Notes: generated from the letters alone by a model not told the origin. DNA of 64,000 nucleotides from Cordylochernes scorpioides (GCA_030710605.1 CP092872.1:94768922-94832921); one strand, 5' to 3'; counted from the stretch's first letter, positions 1-11,751 are shown. Numbers and translations are program-made.

Positions 1-107
1 CCTCATTTTGTCAATCGCCTTGAAAAATTTTAAATATTTATAAACAAATGTTTTATCCAGCTGGAGAGTAGTAAAAATTGTATATACATGTTGTTCATTA
101 TAGTGAG

Positions 108-1740
108 TTAGCCCCGAAATTTCGCGAATTTCCAGTCTCTTTTCCTGTAGGAATGGGCAATGGAATAGATAATGAACCAAATTTTTTGGATGCCAGCATT
201 GCAGAAGTAGAAATTTAAAGGGTCGCTGTTCCAAAATCCCGTGATATCCTCGGGGAAAAATAGCCATAGCATCCTTTGACGGGCTATTTTCAAAGAGAGG
301 TTTGATAGTAAGTAGTCCTCCGTCATAAAGGAGATACTTAGAGATTGATAGTGAATACAATGAGTTGAGGTTTGTATCTTAGCTCGGTCAAATTGGAGTA
401 GCTGGTCCACTGTGGTTTGAACTATTCTAGGCATTTCTCCTCGCAAAACCATATAATCTTCACAGTTCTTAAGAAAAGAAAAACCCCAAGAGTCAATGAT
501 GTTATTCAGGTTATAAATAAAGTTGTTTCCCGCTTTTCCCAAAATTGAAACTTCCTAGAGCTGAAACAAGCAAACATAAGGTAATCTTGTCCTGTCCATT
601 TTTAAAATCCGATCTAGAACTTTATAATCAATTTCGTAATGTTTAATTCAAGGGACATCCTTTCGGTTTCTGTTCGTAAGATATAGCCCGGAGTGTAAAT
701 TTGCGAAGGTCAAGAAATCGCCGTAAGAAAAATATCCTGGATCTGGTTTACAACTCCTATCTGATTCGTCGCCCACAGTGGGGCCGAGTATAATAACGTG
801 GATAAAACTATGGAGGCAAGTAATTTCATCACTGCTCCGAACGATATGGTTCTTGACTTAGATAGTATTCTCCATACTGCGTTTGTAGCAATCAATGCTT
901 TGCTTTTAAAGTGCTGCGCCACGTAAGCAGTTGGATTCTTGAATGTTAAGGGGTAGCCAAGATACGTATATTTTGAGGTAACTGTCAAAGGTTGTTGGCC
1001 CCAAAACCAAACGTCAGATCTAGCCAAGCGGCCTCCTTTTCGAAACGCTACGATTTTAGACTGGAATTGGTTCAGAGTTAAACTATTTTCCTCAAAATAT
1101 TTTTTATTAAATTAATCTTTATTTGGATATTTATCTTGGATTCACCACGGAAGACTATATCATCCGCGAACAGGAGCAGGTGTATAGTTCCATGGCCCGG
1201 TAAGTATATACCTGGCAGGTCAGAATCATCCAGCGTAGCAACCAGATCGTTATTGAAAATAATAAATAAATACGGTGAAAGAGGTTCACCCTGAAGTACA
1301 CCTGATTGTATTTTGATAAATTCTGTAAAAGAGCCACTCCATCTGACCGCTGCCATCATTTGAGCATAGTAGTTCTGTATAAGTTTGATAAATCGCCCAC
1401 TTAAACCAACAAGCGCAAGCTTTCTCCATAATAGTAGATGTGTAACTGTATCAAACGCTTTTTAAGATCAAAAAAGAATGTGTAAAGTTTCCTCCTTTTG
1501 CGGTTTAATGTCATTTGAATTAGTGACGTAAGCGTGAAGATATGGTCTTTGCACGAGTAGCCCTTTCTGAATCCTGCCTGGTTTTCCGCTATGAGTTTTC
1601 TATTTTCAATCCAATTACTTAGTCTATTTTTTAATATGGATGTAAAATGTTTTGACAAGTTGCTTATAAGGGCAATGCCCCTATAATTTGATGGTGTAAC
1701 TACCTTATTAAACGAGGCCTCTAGCCCAGAAGATATTGAC
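108..1740 (-). pseudogene. Degenerate non-LTR retrotransposon (LINE) ORF2, reverse transcriptase part
   Basis: Four minus-strand open segments (about 1740-1401, 1359-1078, 1027-710, 542-108) read in order as one broken reverse transcriptase. The first holds a finger/palm region with NYRGIALISN and QAGFRKGYSCKDH. The second has GVLQGEPLSP and the catalytic block LLLFADDIVF, whose paired Asp residues bind metal during target-primed reverse transcription. The third and fourth are thumb and C-terminal regions including YLGYPL. Frame changes and stops between segments mean it cannot encode a working enzyme. No endonuclease is visible: the 5' side meets another LINE on the opposite strand near 1725-1740. 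The NYRGIAL and QAGFRKG wording suggests the RTE/CR1 neighbourhood, but the clade is not secure. Confidence 0.8.
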
Positions 1741-4402
1741 AGGGTGGTCCTCCTTCTGACTTCCATCCTGCAATCAGCTTGTGACTCTTCCATGGGGAGA
1801 CGCTCCAATACTACAAGACCGTCAAAGCCGTGGTGGACCCCCGAACTGAGTCGGATCAGAAGGTTGGTTATCTCCCTCCGCCGTTATAGTCAGAAAGTCC
1901 GGTGTTCTATTAGGAACTTCTTCCGCGGTTTATACCGAGCGTGTCATAATCGACTGAAGGCGGCTATACGGAAAGCTAAAAGTAAATCCTGGTTTAATCA
2001 CTGCGAGGATGTGTCATCCGCATACTGGAGTGACATACGTCGATTTATCGCCCGGGGCCGCGGCTCCCCCCGAGGTCCGCCACTTCTCAAACATGATAAC
2101 GGCTCTCTTTACAATCCTCATGAGACTTGCCAGACCCTGTTAAAATCACTTTTTCCTACATGACACCAGACCTCACCCGCAAAGGAATGCAATTTCTGCT
2201 CACTCAGACGAACCTGAATTCAAACCCTGGGAAGTTTTGCGAGCCATTCATCGCTGTGGAAAAAGGAAAGCCCCGGGCCCTGACGGTCTTGGTTCAAAAT
2301 GCCTAGACCTGGGCGGCCCTTCCTTGCAATTCCTGCTGGCCGAATTGTTCACCAAATGCCTTCGTATGGGCCACTTCCCCCGTCAATGGAAAGAAGGCCG
2401 CCTCATACTTCTGCCTAAACCCTCCAATTCAGCCACCAGTCAGCTGGAGAAATACAGACCTATTACTTTATTGAACACTATGGCCAAAGTATTTGAGATA
2501 TGTATCCTGGCCCGACTTCAGAGGCTCGCGGATCGTCATGGATGGTTCTTTGAAGATCAATACAAAACCGTATTGGGTACCGTAAATGGTCGTTCAGCGG
2601 AAGATGCACTGGCGAGTATCACTCAATTAATTGAAGAAAGACAAGCTCACTGGAGGAAAACTCTTGTCATCAGCTCGGACATCAGTAAGGCCTTCGACAC
2701 TGTTTGGAGGCAGGCAATCATACAAAATCTTGAACGTCTAAATTGCTCAGAGTCTATTACCTGTTTAGTAAAAAGCTTTTTGGAAGACCGGACGGTTTCT
2801 TACTCAGCTTGGACAGCAACAGAATGTACGTCCTCCCAACTCGGCACTCCCCAGGGTTCAGCGCTAAGTCCTTTCCTGTGGAACATAGTTGCTCGGACCA
2901 TCTTCACCCTTCTCTCCATCATAGATAGCCGATTAATAGCTTACGCGGACGACTTCACCCTTATGACTCAGGTTCGTAGTCGCCTGCCGGTCTCTGCCAC
3001 TAACACCTTCTTGGAGAGGTTGACATCTTGGTGCACGATAAATGGTCTTAATATAAACCCCATTAATACTCAAGCTTGCCTGTTCCAATGGCGTAATGTC
3101 CACCCCAACTCCGAGACAGGGCTTAGAGTCCTTGGTCAACCTTTAAACATCAAGAAGACCGTCACAATCTTAGGAGTGGAGTTTTACCAGACCCGCGGAT
3201 TTGTCGCCCACCTACGCAAGATCACACGTAGATGCAGATCAATAATCCCACGACTCACCCACACCATACAGGGTAAATTTGGAATCTTCTTTTCAGCTCT
3301 CCAGCGAAGGCATTAGGCAACTTAGGAGCCTTCAATGGAATTTTGCGAAACGTGTACTGAGAGGAGGTCCTTACACACCTACAGTCTCAGCCATCTCCAT
3401 CACCGGCAGCCTTCCTTTCGATATTATTGTTAGGTCTCGTACGGCGTTCCTGAAGGAAATCAATGAAGGAAATTTTGAATCTAGACCAGGCCCTGCTTCT
3501 TCGCCATACCCTCCAGATAGACGTCAATTGTCTTTCAGTCTAAACATCGAGGAGATAACAACACCCATAATATTCACAGACGGATCAAAAAATGAGGCTG
3601 GGGTGGGCGCTGCAATTGTTCCCTCATCAGAAGATCAGCAGCCCGTTCTCTTACGGCTCCATCCCGACTGCACAGCCTTCCAGGCTGAACTTCTGGCAAT
3701 CCGCTGGGCGGTCCGTCTGGTGAAGGAAGGTTATTCAAGAAATGCGATCACTATCGCGTCGGACTGCAGATCAGCTCTGTCAGCCATATGTACGTCAGGT
3801 CCAGTTCGATCGACATTATTAGCTAAGATTATTCTCGCACTGAACACCAACCAAAACATAAATCTGTGTTGGGTGCCGGGACACTGCGGCATCGACGGAA
3901 AGGAAAGAGCAGACAGAGCTGCTAAGAACGCGGCCGTTTTGATCTTTAGAGCCATCATTTTCCATTCTGCCTAGAAGCCTGGCCCGTAACCACTCACGCG
4001 CGGCAGCCCTAGACGCATGGACGGAGGTTTATTGCCAGGACCACTACAAGAGACACCTGAGGAGAATAGCCCATACTCCAGACCGGCTGCTCCAATTCCT
4101 CCCTAAGGTCTGTCCTGGAGAAGTCACCACCACCTTACTTACAGGGCATGGCCATGTTCGGGCAGACTTGGTTCTCTGGCGTCCTGGGGAAGACCCATCT
4201 TGCCCACATTGTATGGAGGAACAACAGACTGTGGACCACCTTCTATTCAGATGCCCTGCTTTCATGCAACACAGAATGAAGACAGCTCTGCTGCTTGGGA
4301 AGACCTCCTTCGACCTAGTCTCGTTGGCTGGACTCCCGGGTTCTCTGCAGGCATGGAACTTCCTGACCAGCTGGTTCGGCTCTGCAATTGGCTCTATATA
4401 AA
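1725..4402 (+). pseudogene. 5'-truncated LINE ORF2: reverse transcriptase, RNase H and C-terminal zinc finger
   Basis: Plus-strand remains of an I/R1/LOA-type LINE. Segment 1728-2163 is the linker before the RT (RPSKPWWTPEL). Segment 2237-3316 is the RT with KAPGPDGLG, KYRPITLLNTMAKVFE, SSDISKAFDTVW, GTPQGSALSPFLWN and the catalytic AYADDF. After a frame change, 3279-3974 carries an RNase H domain with FTDGSK, AELLAI, ASDCRSAL and WVPGHCGIDGKERAD, so the Asp-Glu-Asp-Asp set looks present. Segment 4141-4402 carries the C-terminal SCPHCMEEQQTVDHLLFRCP finger. Breaks near 2163, 3316 and 3974 show it is dead. There is no endonuclease, consistent with 5' truncation on insertion. It is GC-richer and better preserved than the LINEs on either side, hence probably younger. 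Confidence 0.9.
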
Positions 4403-4427
4403 TATAATCTAGAGTAACTGGTTTCTA

Positions 4428-6677
4428 CTAGTTAGCTTGAGAGCCCGGGCAGTTGGCGTTTCTTGCGCTCCAGGGGCCTGGGTTATCCTTATTTCTCTCT
4501 CTATACTCTTGGAAGACGGGGCAATTTAGCAGCAGATGAATAGAAATTTGTTCCTCACATCCACAGAAGCATCTTGAATCCTGCACTGCTTTGATGAATT
4601 TTAAAAAGCTTCTAAAATTTCCGTGATTTGTAATAAATTTAGAGTTGTGGAAATTTGCCCGAAAATAATTCGGAATATTAGCGGGAAAGAAACTTTGAAA
4701 GGTTTGGTTAGTATTTTTCTTCAATAGTGTAATTTTATATTTAATCAAATTTTCAATTATATCTGGAATATCCAAGTCGTATCGCTGTTGATCCTCGATC
4801 GATAAATATTTTATTCAAGCACGTTGTCGTTGATTTTTATTTGACAAATCCATGTTGTCTGGAGCTCAAAAGATTATTACTTTCATAAAATTCATAAATT
4901 CGATTTTTCAAAATTTTTTCGAAAATTTTTGAAAGATTTGAAATCAATGAGATAGGTCGATAACTTTTTGTTGATTCTAAATTAGATTTATGTGGTTTAG
5001 GAATTATCTTTAGAGCTGCTATTTTCCATTTCTCCGGATAATACCCCTTTTTGAATACATTTATTAAATAGTTTGCATAACATATGCTTAATTTTTGGGT
5101 AAGCACATTTGATCATATTGTGGCGAAGAAATATTTTATTATTTAATTTAATATTATTCAATGAAAATACTCAACAGATTATAAAAAAATATATTACTCT
5201 GTATTTGTGAAATCATCTTTAAAATATTTCTTTGCTTGCTTGCTTAAGATTCCCTAGCTGTAGATAGTTTTGCTGACTTGTTAATAATTGTCGACTCGTC
5301 GTTGTGACGTCATCAATAAATTATTTTATATCTTAGGATATTTCAAGGCTTGATTTCTACGCTACAATATTGTTACTCATGTTGTTTAAACCTGGAGCTT
5401 TTTAAACATCAGAATTAGAAATGATATTCATTATTTCTTCTACTTCGATAATAATTATGCTTGGATTATTCATTCGTGGCTTAAAATTTCTAATTATTTG
5501 TTGTTGAAGATTGTCCAAATTAGGATCGTCTTCAGGAATTAAATCGTCCATTAATTTGGTCATTGTTTGCTCTTTTAGATATTCTGGTGAATTGTCAATT
5601 ATGGGAATTCCATTCTTTACATTTGAGGATCTTAATTTATTGAAGAACTTATAAGCATTACCAAATGGATTATCTGTGTAATTTTCTTCAATAACGTTTC
5701 GCCAGTTAGTTCTTTTAGCTTTTCTTATTGCATTAGTGTATTTGTTTCTTGCCAACTTAAATGTATTGTAACTGATTATTTTATGACGATAATACTAGTT
5801 TCTAATATAATGAAAATGATTTTTTATTATTTCCTGTTCATTAGTCCACCAGTCAATTCTGGAAACATGTTTATTAATGGGGGATTTAACCTTCGAAGAT
5901 TTATATGCTGCTTCTCTCAATAAATTCATTAGTGCGTTCACTATCCCATCAATGTCTTCCTCATCTTTCACTCTGCTTATATCAATTCCCAGTTTTTTTG
6001 TATCTTGTAATGATATGTTATTAGAAAAATTTGCCCAATTCGCATTTTTTTCAAAGTGGAAATTTGATTATTGAATAAATGACCATTCTTTAACCTGATA
6101 TCAAATTTAACAGCAACATGGTCGGAAATATTAGTCAGATCAGAGGTATGCCAGTTGTTTATTAAACTTAGTGAGTGTTTATTCGAGATTGTGAGATCAA
6201 TTATACTTATCCTCCGCGGCAGGTGGGTGTTTTTTCAGGTTATGTATAAAGAGGTTACATTCGTCTATAATAGGTTGTAATCTATATCCATTAGAGTTTA
6301 TAACAAACCATATAGTATGTCTTGAATTAAAATCACCGCAAAGGATTACAGGTTGATTTATATAGGTTTTGAGCAGATCTCTAATGAATGTTTGATGAAC
6401 AGGGTTAAATGTATTCGGATGAATGTAGAAATTAGAAATAATTAATTTTGCTTTAACTGTAGAAATAGATATTGTTGTACAAAAAGAATTTGTGAATTTT
6501 TCCTCTTTGCTGAACTTTATATTTTTATTTAAAATTATAGTTGCCGTATATTTTTCCCCAGTTTTATTCGAACATATAATTTGAGAGTCCATATCATAAA
6601 TAACATTTTCATGTAAAACATATGGTTCTTGAATCAAAAGAATGTCAGGTGAAGGATATTCACATATCAAACAAAAT
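4428..6677 (-). pseudogene. Jockey-like LINE ORF2 relic (endonuclease, partial RT, C-terminal finger)
   Basis: On the minus strand the order is: an APE-type endonuclease at about 6677-6197, with SPDILLIQEPYV and the catalytic-type motif CGDFNSRHTIW; a linker at 5755-5402 that ends just before KAPG; the start of the RT at 5106-4837, with KGYYPEKWK and YRPISLISNLSKIFEKIL; and a C-terminal finger at 4775-4428, with RCFCGCEEQISIHLLLNCP. The RT stops at RQHGFVK and jumps to the C-terminal region, so the YxDD palm has been deleted. A 250-bp MITE sits at 5118-5367. The zinc-knuckle ORF at 8237-7787 is probably ORF1 of the same element, separated by a GC-rich insertion. Confidence 0.85.
5118..5367. 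mobile_element. TA-flanked MITE inside the jockey-like LINE
   Basis: Terminal inverted repeats start TTGTGGCGAAGAAAT on the left and, read inward from the right, TTGTAGCGTAGAAAT. TA lies on each side (5116-5117 and 5368-5369). Removing the element and one TA rejoins the LINE sequence around KAPG, which supports a cut-and-paste insertion with a TA target duplication. It encodes nothing. A second copy in the opposite orientation lies at 50627-50857. Family: Tc1/mariner-like or related by its TA target. Confidence 0.85.
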
Positions 6678-6775
6678 GTTAACGCGGGATTCGATCCCGG
6701 TTCATGACTGTCTGGAAACGAGGGTGTTACCCACTCGTCCTTGTCAGGTGGGTCATCTCTAGTGTTGGCCTGTAG
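6678..6775 (-). repeat. tRNA-derived fragment at the 5' side of LINE ORF2
   Basis: On the minus strand a box B match (GGATCGAATCCC) lies about 6688-6700, and an upstream stretch (GAGTGGGTAACACCCTCG) resembles a stem-loop. It interrupts the reading frame before the endonuclease, so it belongs to the inserted block 6678-7690. Its cloverleaf is too poor for a working tRNA. Confidence 0.45.
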
Positions 6776-6776
6776 T

Positions 6777-7689
6777 TTACTAGGGGGAGTCCTATTGGAG
6801 CGTAGGACGGGTTTTACTAGGTCCAAACGGGAGGGCTCGGTCAGCAACCTTGCCAATGAACTCTCGGAGACGCCTGTGGGTGAGTGGTCAACCCCATTGT
6901 AGCCGGACCATACTGGCGGGCGCGAGGGGCCTACCAAAGGCCGCTCGGTGCATGGAGAATGCATCATTCCTTCTGGCTGTGTGACGTGGTTTTTCAGCGA
7001 AAAACAGGGGATGCAAGGGCTTTTGCTGCCTATATCGTCCCTGGCTTTGCCGAATTTCTATTCTATTCTGTAGTTTACTTATGCGGGGAAGGAAGACCCT
7101 GTGGGTCTCGCCCTCTACGGTCACTCTAGAGGGGAGTGAGTGGAGAGGCGTCTCTGCGTGTTTGTCGCTCGCGAAAGCGAGGCGCACGTGTCTTGAAACT
7201 CTTGGGTCTTCGCTCTGTGTGTGCGCCATTGGGAGCGTCCTTGCCGTGCGCACCATGAAAAACCAAGGGGTGCACACAGTAGTACCACCCCCCCGCCTCC
7301 GCGTTGGTTTCCCCGCGTCAACCTCGGCACCTCAGAGGTCCTTGATTCGACGGCAGATTCAGGGAGGACTGGGTAAGGGTGCGAGGGCTAAAGGGGGGGG
7401 GGGGGAGTCCTATTGGAGCGTAGGACGGGTCGATCTAAGTCCGAACGAGAGGGCTCGGTCAGCAACCTTGCCAATGAACTCTCGGAGACGCCTGTGGGTG
7501 AATGGTCAACCCCATTGTAGCCGGACCATACTGGCGGGCGCGAGGGGCCTACCAAAGGCCGCTCGATGCATGGAGAATGCATCATTCCTTCGGGCTGTGT
7601 GACGCTAGAGGGGACGCAAGGGCATTGCTGCCTATATCGTCCCTGGCTTGGTGAGCCGAATTTCTATTCTGTAGTTTACTTATCGCAGT
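6777..7689. repeat. GC-rich insertion with two ~290-bp direct repeats
   Basis: Repeat units at about 6785-7079 and 7400-7689 are clearly homologous. Both begin with a G run and AGTCCTATTGGAGCG, run through GGCGGGCGCGAGGGGCCTAC and CTGCCTATATCGTCCCTGGC, and end CTGTAGTTTACTTAT. The same GTAGTTTACT word also lies just before the first unit. The 7080-7392 spacer is equally GC-rich. The block stands out sharply from the AT-rich surroundings and splits LINE ORF1 from ORF2. There is no TG...CA terminus, so it does not look like an LTR pair. It could be promoter monomers of a LINE or an unrelated tandem repeat. Open frames here are by-products of GC richness. Confidence 0.6.
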
Positions 7690-7786
7690 AAAACTTTTTC
7701 TTACATTTTGTTGAATACATCTCACATTTTCAATCATAAAGGATATTAATCTATTTAAGATTAAGCTTTAAATTGTATTTGCTACA

Positions 7787-8237
7787 TCATTTCCCTCGTA
7801 TATTTGTGAATATTGTGTCCTTTGGATAATTTTGTCTATTTGTGATTTGAAATCGGGCATTCACTTGAATTTGATTTATGGTTTGCAGAAAAGTTTTTAA
7901 ATTTAGGGTGCTTAGAGAAATTGTGACAATTTGGCGCTTCAGTACAGTTGTGGCTACCCTGTACACCGCATATTTTACATATTTTAATGTTTTGGCAGTC
8001 TTTTGTTTTATGGTTCGAATTAAATTCAAAACAATTTTGGCATTGTCTTACAAATATTCTGTCTTGTGTAGAACATCGCTCAAAATCGGTGTATATCTCA
8101 TTACCCATTTTTCTTAAAATTTGGTAAACTTTAGGAGTTACTTTTAATACTATATTGTGATATGCAGAGTTAAATCCCATTCGCGGTACGAGACAAGCGA
8201 TGCCAAACACGTCCGCACAGTTGGCTTCAGAAGCCAT
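7787..8237 (-). pseudogene. Zinc-knuckle Gag-like ORF1 of a LINE
   Basis: Two overlapping minus-strand frames (8237-7836 and 8029-7787) encode a Gag-like RNA-binding protein with CCHC-type knuckles: CQNCFEFNSNHKTKDC and CKICGVQGSHNC, followed by a third cysteine cluster. Such proteins coat LINE RNA in the cytoplasm and accompany it to the nucleus. The N-terminal part resembles the region before the knuckles in jockey/I-type ORF1. It lies upstream, in transcription direction, of the jockey-like ORF2 at 6677-4428 and is probably its partner. The frame switch near 7836-8029 indicates decay. Confidence 0.7.
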
Positions 8238-8306
8238 ATATCGATTATGTTTATTTTAATTCATTTGAAAAATTCAACTATCCCTGATCATTTATTTTAC
8301 TCTGGG

Positions 8307-9394
8307 ATGCCGTCACTACAGGATAAAGTACTCTTGGTGAAATTTTATTATTGCAATTCAGAATCTTCCACTGAAGCTTTAAAGGTATTCGAAGAGGTAA
8401 AGGACCCATGAGTTGCTACTCTCTAAGGAGAATGATAAAAAATTTTGAGAAGACTGGATCTCTGGAAGCAAAACCTCGGAGTGGAAGACCATCGACACGC
8501 AAGTCAGTGGCTGTTACGGTTTCGCAGAATGTTGAAGCTATTGAAACGTTATCCACATATGGAGAAGTAAATGCTCGACAAGTTTCTCGACAAACGGGGA
8601 TTTCGTATGGAACAGTTTGGAGAGCTCTAAGAATTTTTCTTAAAAAATACCCGTACAAAATTCAAAGATTTCACGAGCTAAAAGTCGGCGATTTTGAGAA
8701 GCGTCAAGAATTTGCTGCATGGGTTTTCCGGCAAATTGATATTGATGAAAACTGGCTGTCGAATGTTTTGTGGACAGATGAAGCTCACTTTTCTCTAAAT
8801 GGAGAAGTCAACACTCAAAACAGCCGCATTTGGGCAACAGAAAACCCTAGGATTTTTACAGAAATGCCACTTCATCAGCCCAGAGTTACAGTTTGGTGTG
8901 GGTTCACTTCTTCTTTTATTATTGGGCCATTTTTCTTTGAAGAAATAAATGGAAGAACTTTTAAAACCGTTTCTGTAACTGGTGAACGTTATGTTCAACT
9001 TTTGAGAGAAAAGGTTATCCCCATATTGCAGGACAGACAAGCACTGAGCGAAATAACATTCATGCAAGATGGAGGACCTCCTCATATCTCCCGCGGTGCC
9101 AAACAATTGCTGAAGGATACGTTCGGTGAAGATCGTGTGATAAGTCGCCACTTTATACACCAGTGGCCTTCAAGATCACCAGACTTGACGCCTTGCGATT
9201 TTTGGATATGGGGGTACATTAAGTCGCGTGTTTATCGATGCCGGCCTACCACATTGGCCATGTTGAAGGCTTCTATCAGACGGCACGTTTCATCAATTTC
9301 AACAGATATGTTATTTAATGCTGTCCAATCTGTCATCTATCGTCTGCAGGCGGTGTTTGAGAATGAAGGGCGCCACATTGAGCAAGGATTGTGA
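8307..9394 (+). pseudogene. IS630/Tc1/mariner-superfamily transposase, nearly complete
   Basis: A DDE-type transposase of about 360 residues. The N-terminal helix-turn-helix start (LVKFYYCNSESSTEALKVFE, 8307-8411) lies in one frame. The rest (8408-9394) lies in another, so one frameshift near 8400 breaks it. The second part has the paired DNA-binding region (GSLEAKPRSGRPS, NARQVSRQTGISYGTVWRAL) and then catalytic blocks VLWTDEAHFSLNG, FMQDGGPPH and WPSRSPDLTPCDFWIWG. By my count 42 residues separate the last two acidic residues, longer than mariner D34D and near the DD41D group. HTH plus DDE proteins of this type are common in arthropod genomes. I could not find convincing terminal inverted repeats. 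Confidence 0.85.
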
Positions 9395-10745
9395 TCTAAT
9401 ACAAGAGACAAGGCCTCCAAGAGACAAGTTACCTCATGTGTTATATAAGCTGCCATGTATTATATTATCTACCAATATTTTGAAGCTCTTTGTGTTGGGT
9501 TATGGGTAAATAAATTCTGTCCTCATATCTTGTCTCTTTTTTATTTGTGAACAGTAATTTTTGTTTGTTTGTCATTTGCTCACATCTTATATTATGTCGT
9601 GCAGACCAAAGTGTTATAACTTCTCGAATAACACTGTACACACAAATATACCCCTTATGTTTAATTTATCGATTTTCGCTCATTAAAAGAAATAGCATAA
9701 GGAATATTCTCTGTAACCCCCCACCTTTAGAAATTTTGGGCAAAAAAAAATAATACAAAATGATTTTACTACCACGTTTTTCAACGCAAAAGGTTGATTT
9801 AAAAATTATATTTATTTGAGGGATACATTTTAAAAAATCGTGTACAGTATAATAAACAATGATGACATTTGACAAGCCCATAGGATATTTGGAATAAAGT
9901 ACGACAAATGTATTTTGTCACTCCCATCTATATTTCATTTGTTGGATCATGACAAATTTCCAGTTAAATAGTCGAGTGTCGCCAATTATTCAAGAAATTA
10001 CACATTCCTTATAGCAAGAAATCCTATTAGTAGTACCATCATAATTTTTGGTACTATATTAACATTTCAAAAAATCGTGTATTGAATTCAGCTATGTTTT
10101 TCAAACATTCAATATATTTGACAAAACTCTATCAAAAATATAAATATTTTTTGCTACATGTTTTAATTTGCATATACCTATTTTACATATCTCAGATTGT
10201 ATTTAAAAATCGTTAACCATTTCTTCTAACTTTTGGCGAAATGGTGCTTTATTAATTAACGATTTGATATTATTAGGATTCTTTCCTGGTATACAAAAAG
10301 GAAAAATACGTGTCGATCAGTTATATTTTTCAATTAATCAAACAATTTGGCCGCTGAATTTCTGATTCTGGTACAGCGCCATCTAGGGAATAAAATTGTA
10401 ACTAAAATCAATTTCGAAATTTTCAATATTTGCCATAAAAAATCCCATTGCATTCTGAACACAATGGTGTTTACCGCATTGCTCTAGCGCAAATATTCGC
10501 GGAGTTATTAATTTTTAAAGTTGTGCGGGACTTTTGGATCACCCTGTATTTAGAAACCGCTGGGATTTTGCATATCTAAGCAATGTGTTGGGAGGAATAA
10601 TTAGCATAATAGTAAATTATGGGGGGCAAGAAGAAATTAACATGTATGATAATGGATATTGAATGTAGTCGAGCTAGGAATATCTTGTAATGTCTATGAG
10701 GGAGGAGGGGGGAAATCTGCACAGATGGAGGATACAAGGCTATGG
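9395..10745. other. AT-rich non-coding stretch
   Basis: No gene seen; short frames here are random. Near 10535 GGATCACCCTGTAT resembles the ends of Tc1-like elements. A CTCF-like word is listed separately. Confidence 0.5.
10374..10388 (-). promoter_or_regulatory. Candidate CTCF site
   Basis: On the minus strand CCCTAGATGGCGCTG fits the bilaterian CTCF core (CCASYAGRKGGCRC-like). Sequence match only; AGATGGCGC also occurs inside repeats in this window. Confidence 0.3.
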
Positions 10746-10747
10746 GA

Positions 10748-10910
10748 ACAGGGATCGGTAGGATTCAGGGAGGTCGATGTGTCTATTGATGGCATGGAAG
10801 CCCTGGGAAACGAGAGCTTCCAAGGTGAGGCGCTGCTGCTTGTTGTATATGCGGCTATAGGTTATCTTTTGTCTGAATTTGCTCAAACTGGTGTTGCGTC
10901 CTCCCATGGA
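10748..10910 (-). pseudogene. C-terminal fragment of a Penelope-like element ORF
   Basis: On the minus strand RLTLEALVSQGFHAINRHID aligns with the end of the PLE protein found intact at about 29960-30050 (RLVVEALLSLKYNSINRHIE), followed by LPESYRSLFP. Only the tail beyond the GIY-YIG endonuclease is left, so this is a relic from a different PLE subfamily. Confidence 0.65.
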
Positions 10911-11040
10911 AATTTTCCATCATTATATTGGCCATAGAATTGTCCTATCCACTTTACTATCTAAACAACTCCCTGGTAAATTCTGGTGTTTCCATGATGA
11001 TCTCTTTGTGATTCCCATGATATCAAAGCTTGTACTAAAC

Positions 11041-11229
11041 CAGGAGTCGGAAACTTTTTGAGTTGGAAGATTCAAAAATTAAAATTTACAAAATTTAAAA
11101 GTTTTTAAAAGAGACCACAAAATATGTTTTTCGCCAACAAGTGTTCGCATAAAGTTTTCATTTATACGAGCACTACACGCAGCTTCACATCCAAAGAGCC
11201 CCATGTGACTCGCAGGTTTCCGACCTCTG
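11041..11229. mobile_element. hAT-type MITE
   Basis: Ends CAGGAGTCGG...and...CCGACCTCTG are the hAT-like inverted termini also seen at 45081-45274. The interior (TTTACAAAATTT, TTCACATCCAAAGAGCC) matches that copy. Flanking octamers TACTAAAC and CCCTAGAC agree at 5 of 8 positions, suggesting a decayed 8-bp target duplication. Confidence 0.7.
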
Positions 11230-11500
11230 CCCTAGACTGACGAAGGCCTGACTTGCTTGAAACCCTGGTGGACGTTCTGAATTTTTCAAAGCTGGTGTTG
11301 TTTCTTTGTGAACGACTCGAATCTGCTAGTTTGTAGACACCGTCAATAAATGGCGCATAGTTTTAACGACTATTTTGACTGGAGAGGGAATCTTTCTTCT
11401 TTTTTTGAAGTCGTTTAAATGGAATCAGAAAAAATATAAGACTAAAAATGGTTTGAGTTAAAAGGCGATCCATCAATTAAGTTTATATAAAAGAGCATAG

Positions 11501-11550
11501 CTGTAAAGAAAAAAGAAAAACGAAAAAATGTTTTTCTTTTTTCTTTACAG
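11501..11550. repeat. Perfect 20-bp inverted repeat
   Basis: The arms 11501-11520 (CTGTAAAGAAAAAAGAAAAA) and 11531-11550 are exact complements around a 10-nt loop. The sequence is purine/pyrimidine-skewed. No gene is attached. Confidence 0.8.
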
Positions 11551-11678
11551 ATCCAGGTAAGTCCTTTTACATTAACTAAAAATAGTGTTTGCAATAAAAA
11601 AAATATTCACCTAATAAGTTCTAAAATTACGAAATCATGTGATATATATAGTTCGATAGGAAAATTAAAAAAAAAAAA

Positions 11679-11751
11679 TGTTCCCGCCCGGGATCGAACC
11701 GGGGACCTTGTGCGTGTGAAGCACACGTGATAACCGCTACACCACGGAAAC
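11679..11751 (-). tRNA. tRNA-Val (anticodon CAC)
   Basis: A complete cloverleaf on the minus strand. The acceptor stem is GTTTCCG with CGGGAAC (one wobble) and discriminator A. Box A is TGTAGCGGTTATCA and box B GGTTCGATCCC. The anticodon stem TGTGC/GCACA encloses the loop TTCACAC, giving anticodon CAC. About 73 nt, no intron, no encoded CCA. It is followed on its own strand by a long T run (A run at 11667-11678 on +), the pol III terminator. This looks like a functional gene rather than a SINE head. Confidence 0.92.

Noticed and set aside
2933..3139. Minus-strand frame within the LINE RT
   Set aside because: Shadow of the plus-strand reverse transcriptase.
7081..7602. 173-residue plus-strand frame
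   Set aside because: Lies in the GC-rich repeat, crosses a G13 run, resembles no protein and is not conserved between the repeat units.
6777..7689. Miniature LTR retrotransposon (TRIM)
   Set aside because: No TG...CA ends, no primer-binding site, no flanking duplication seen.
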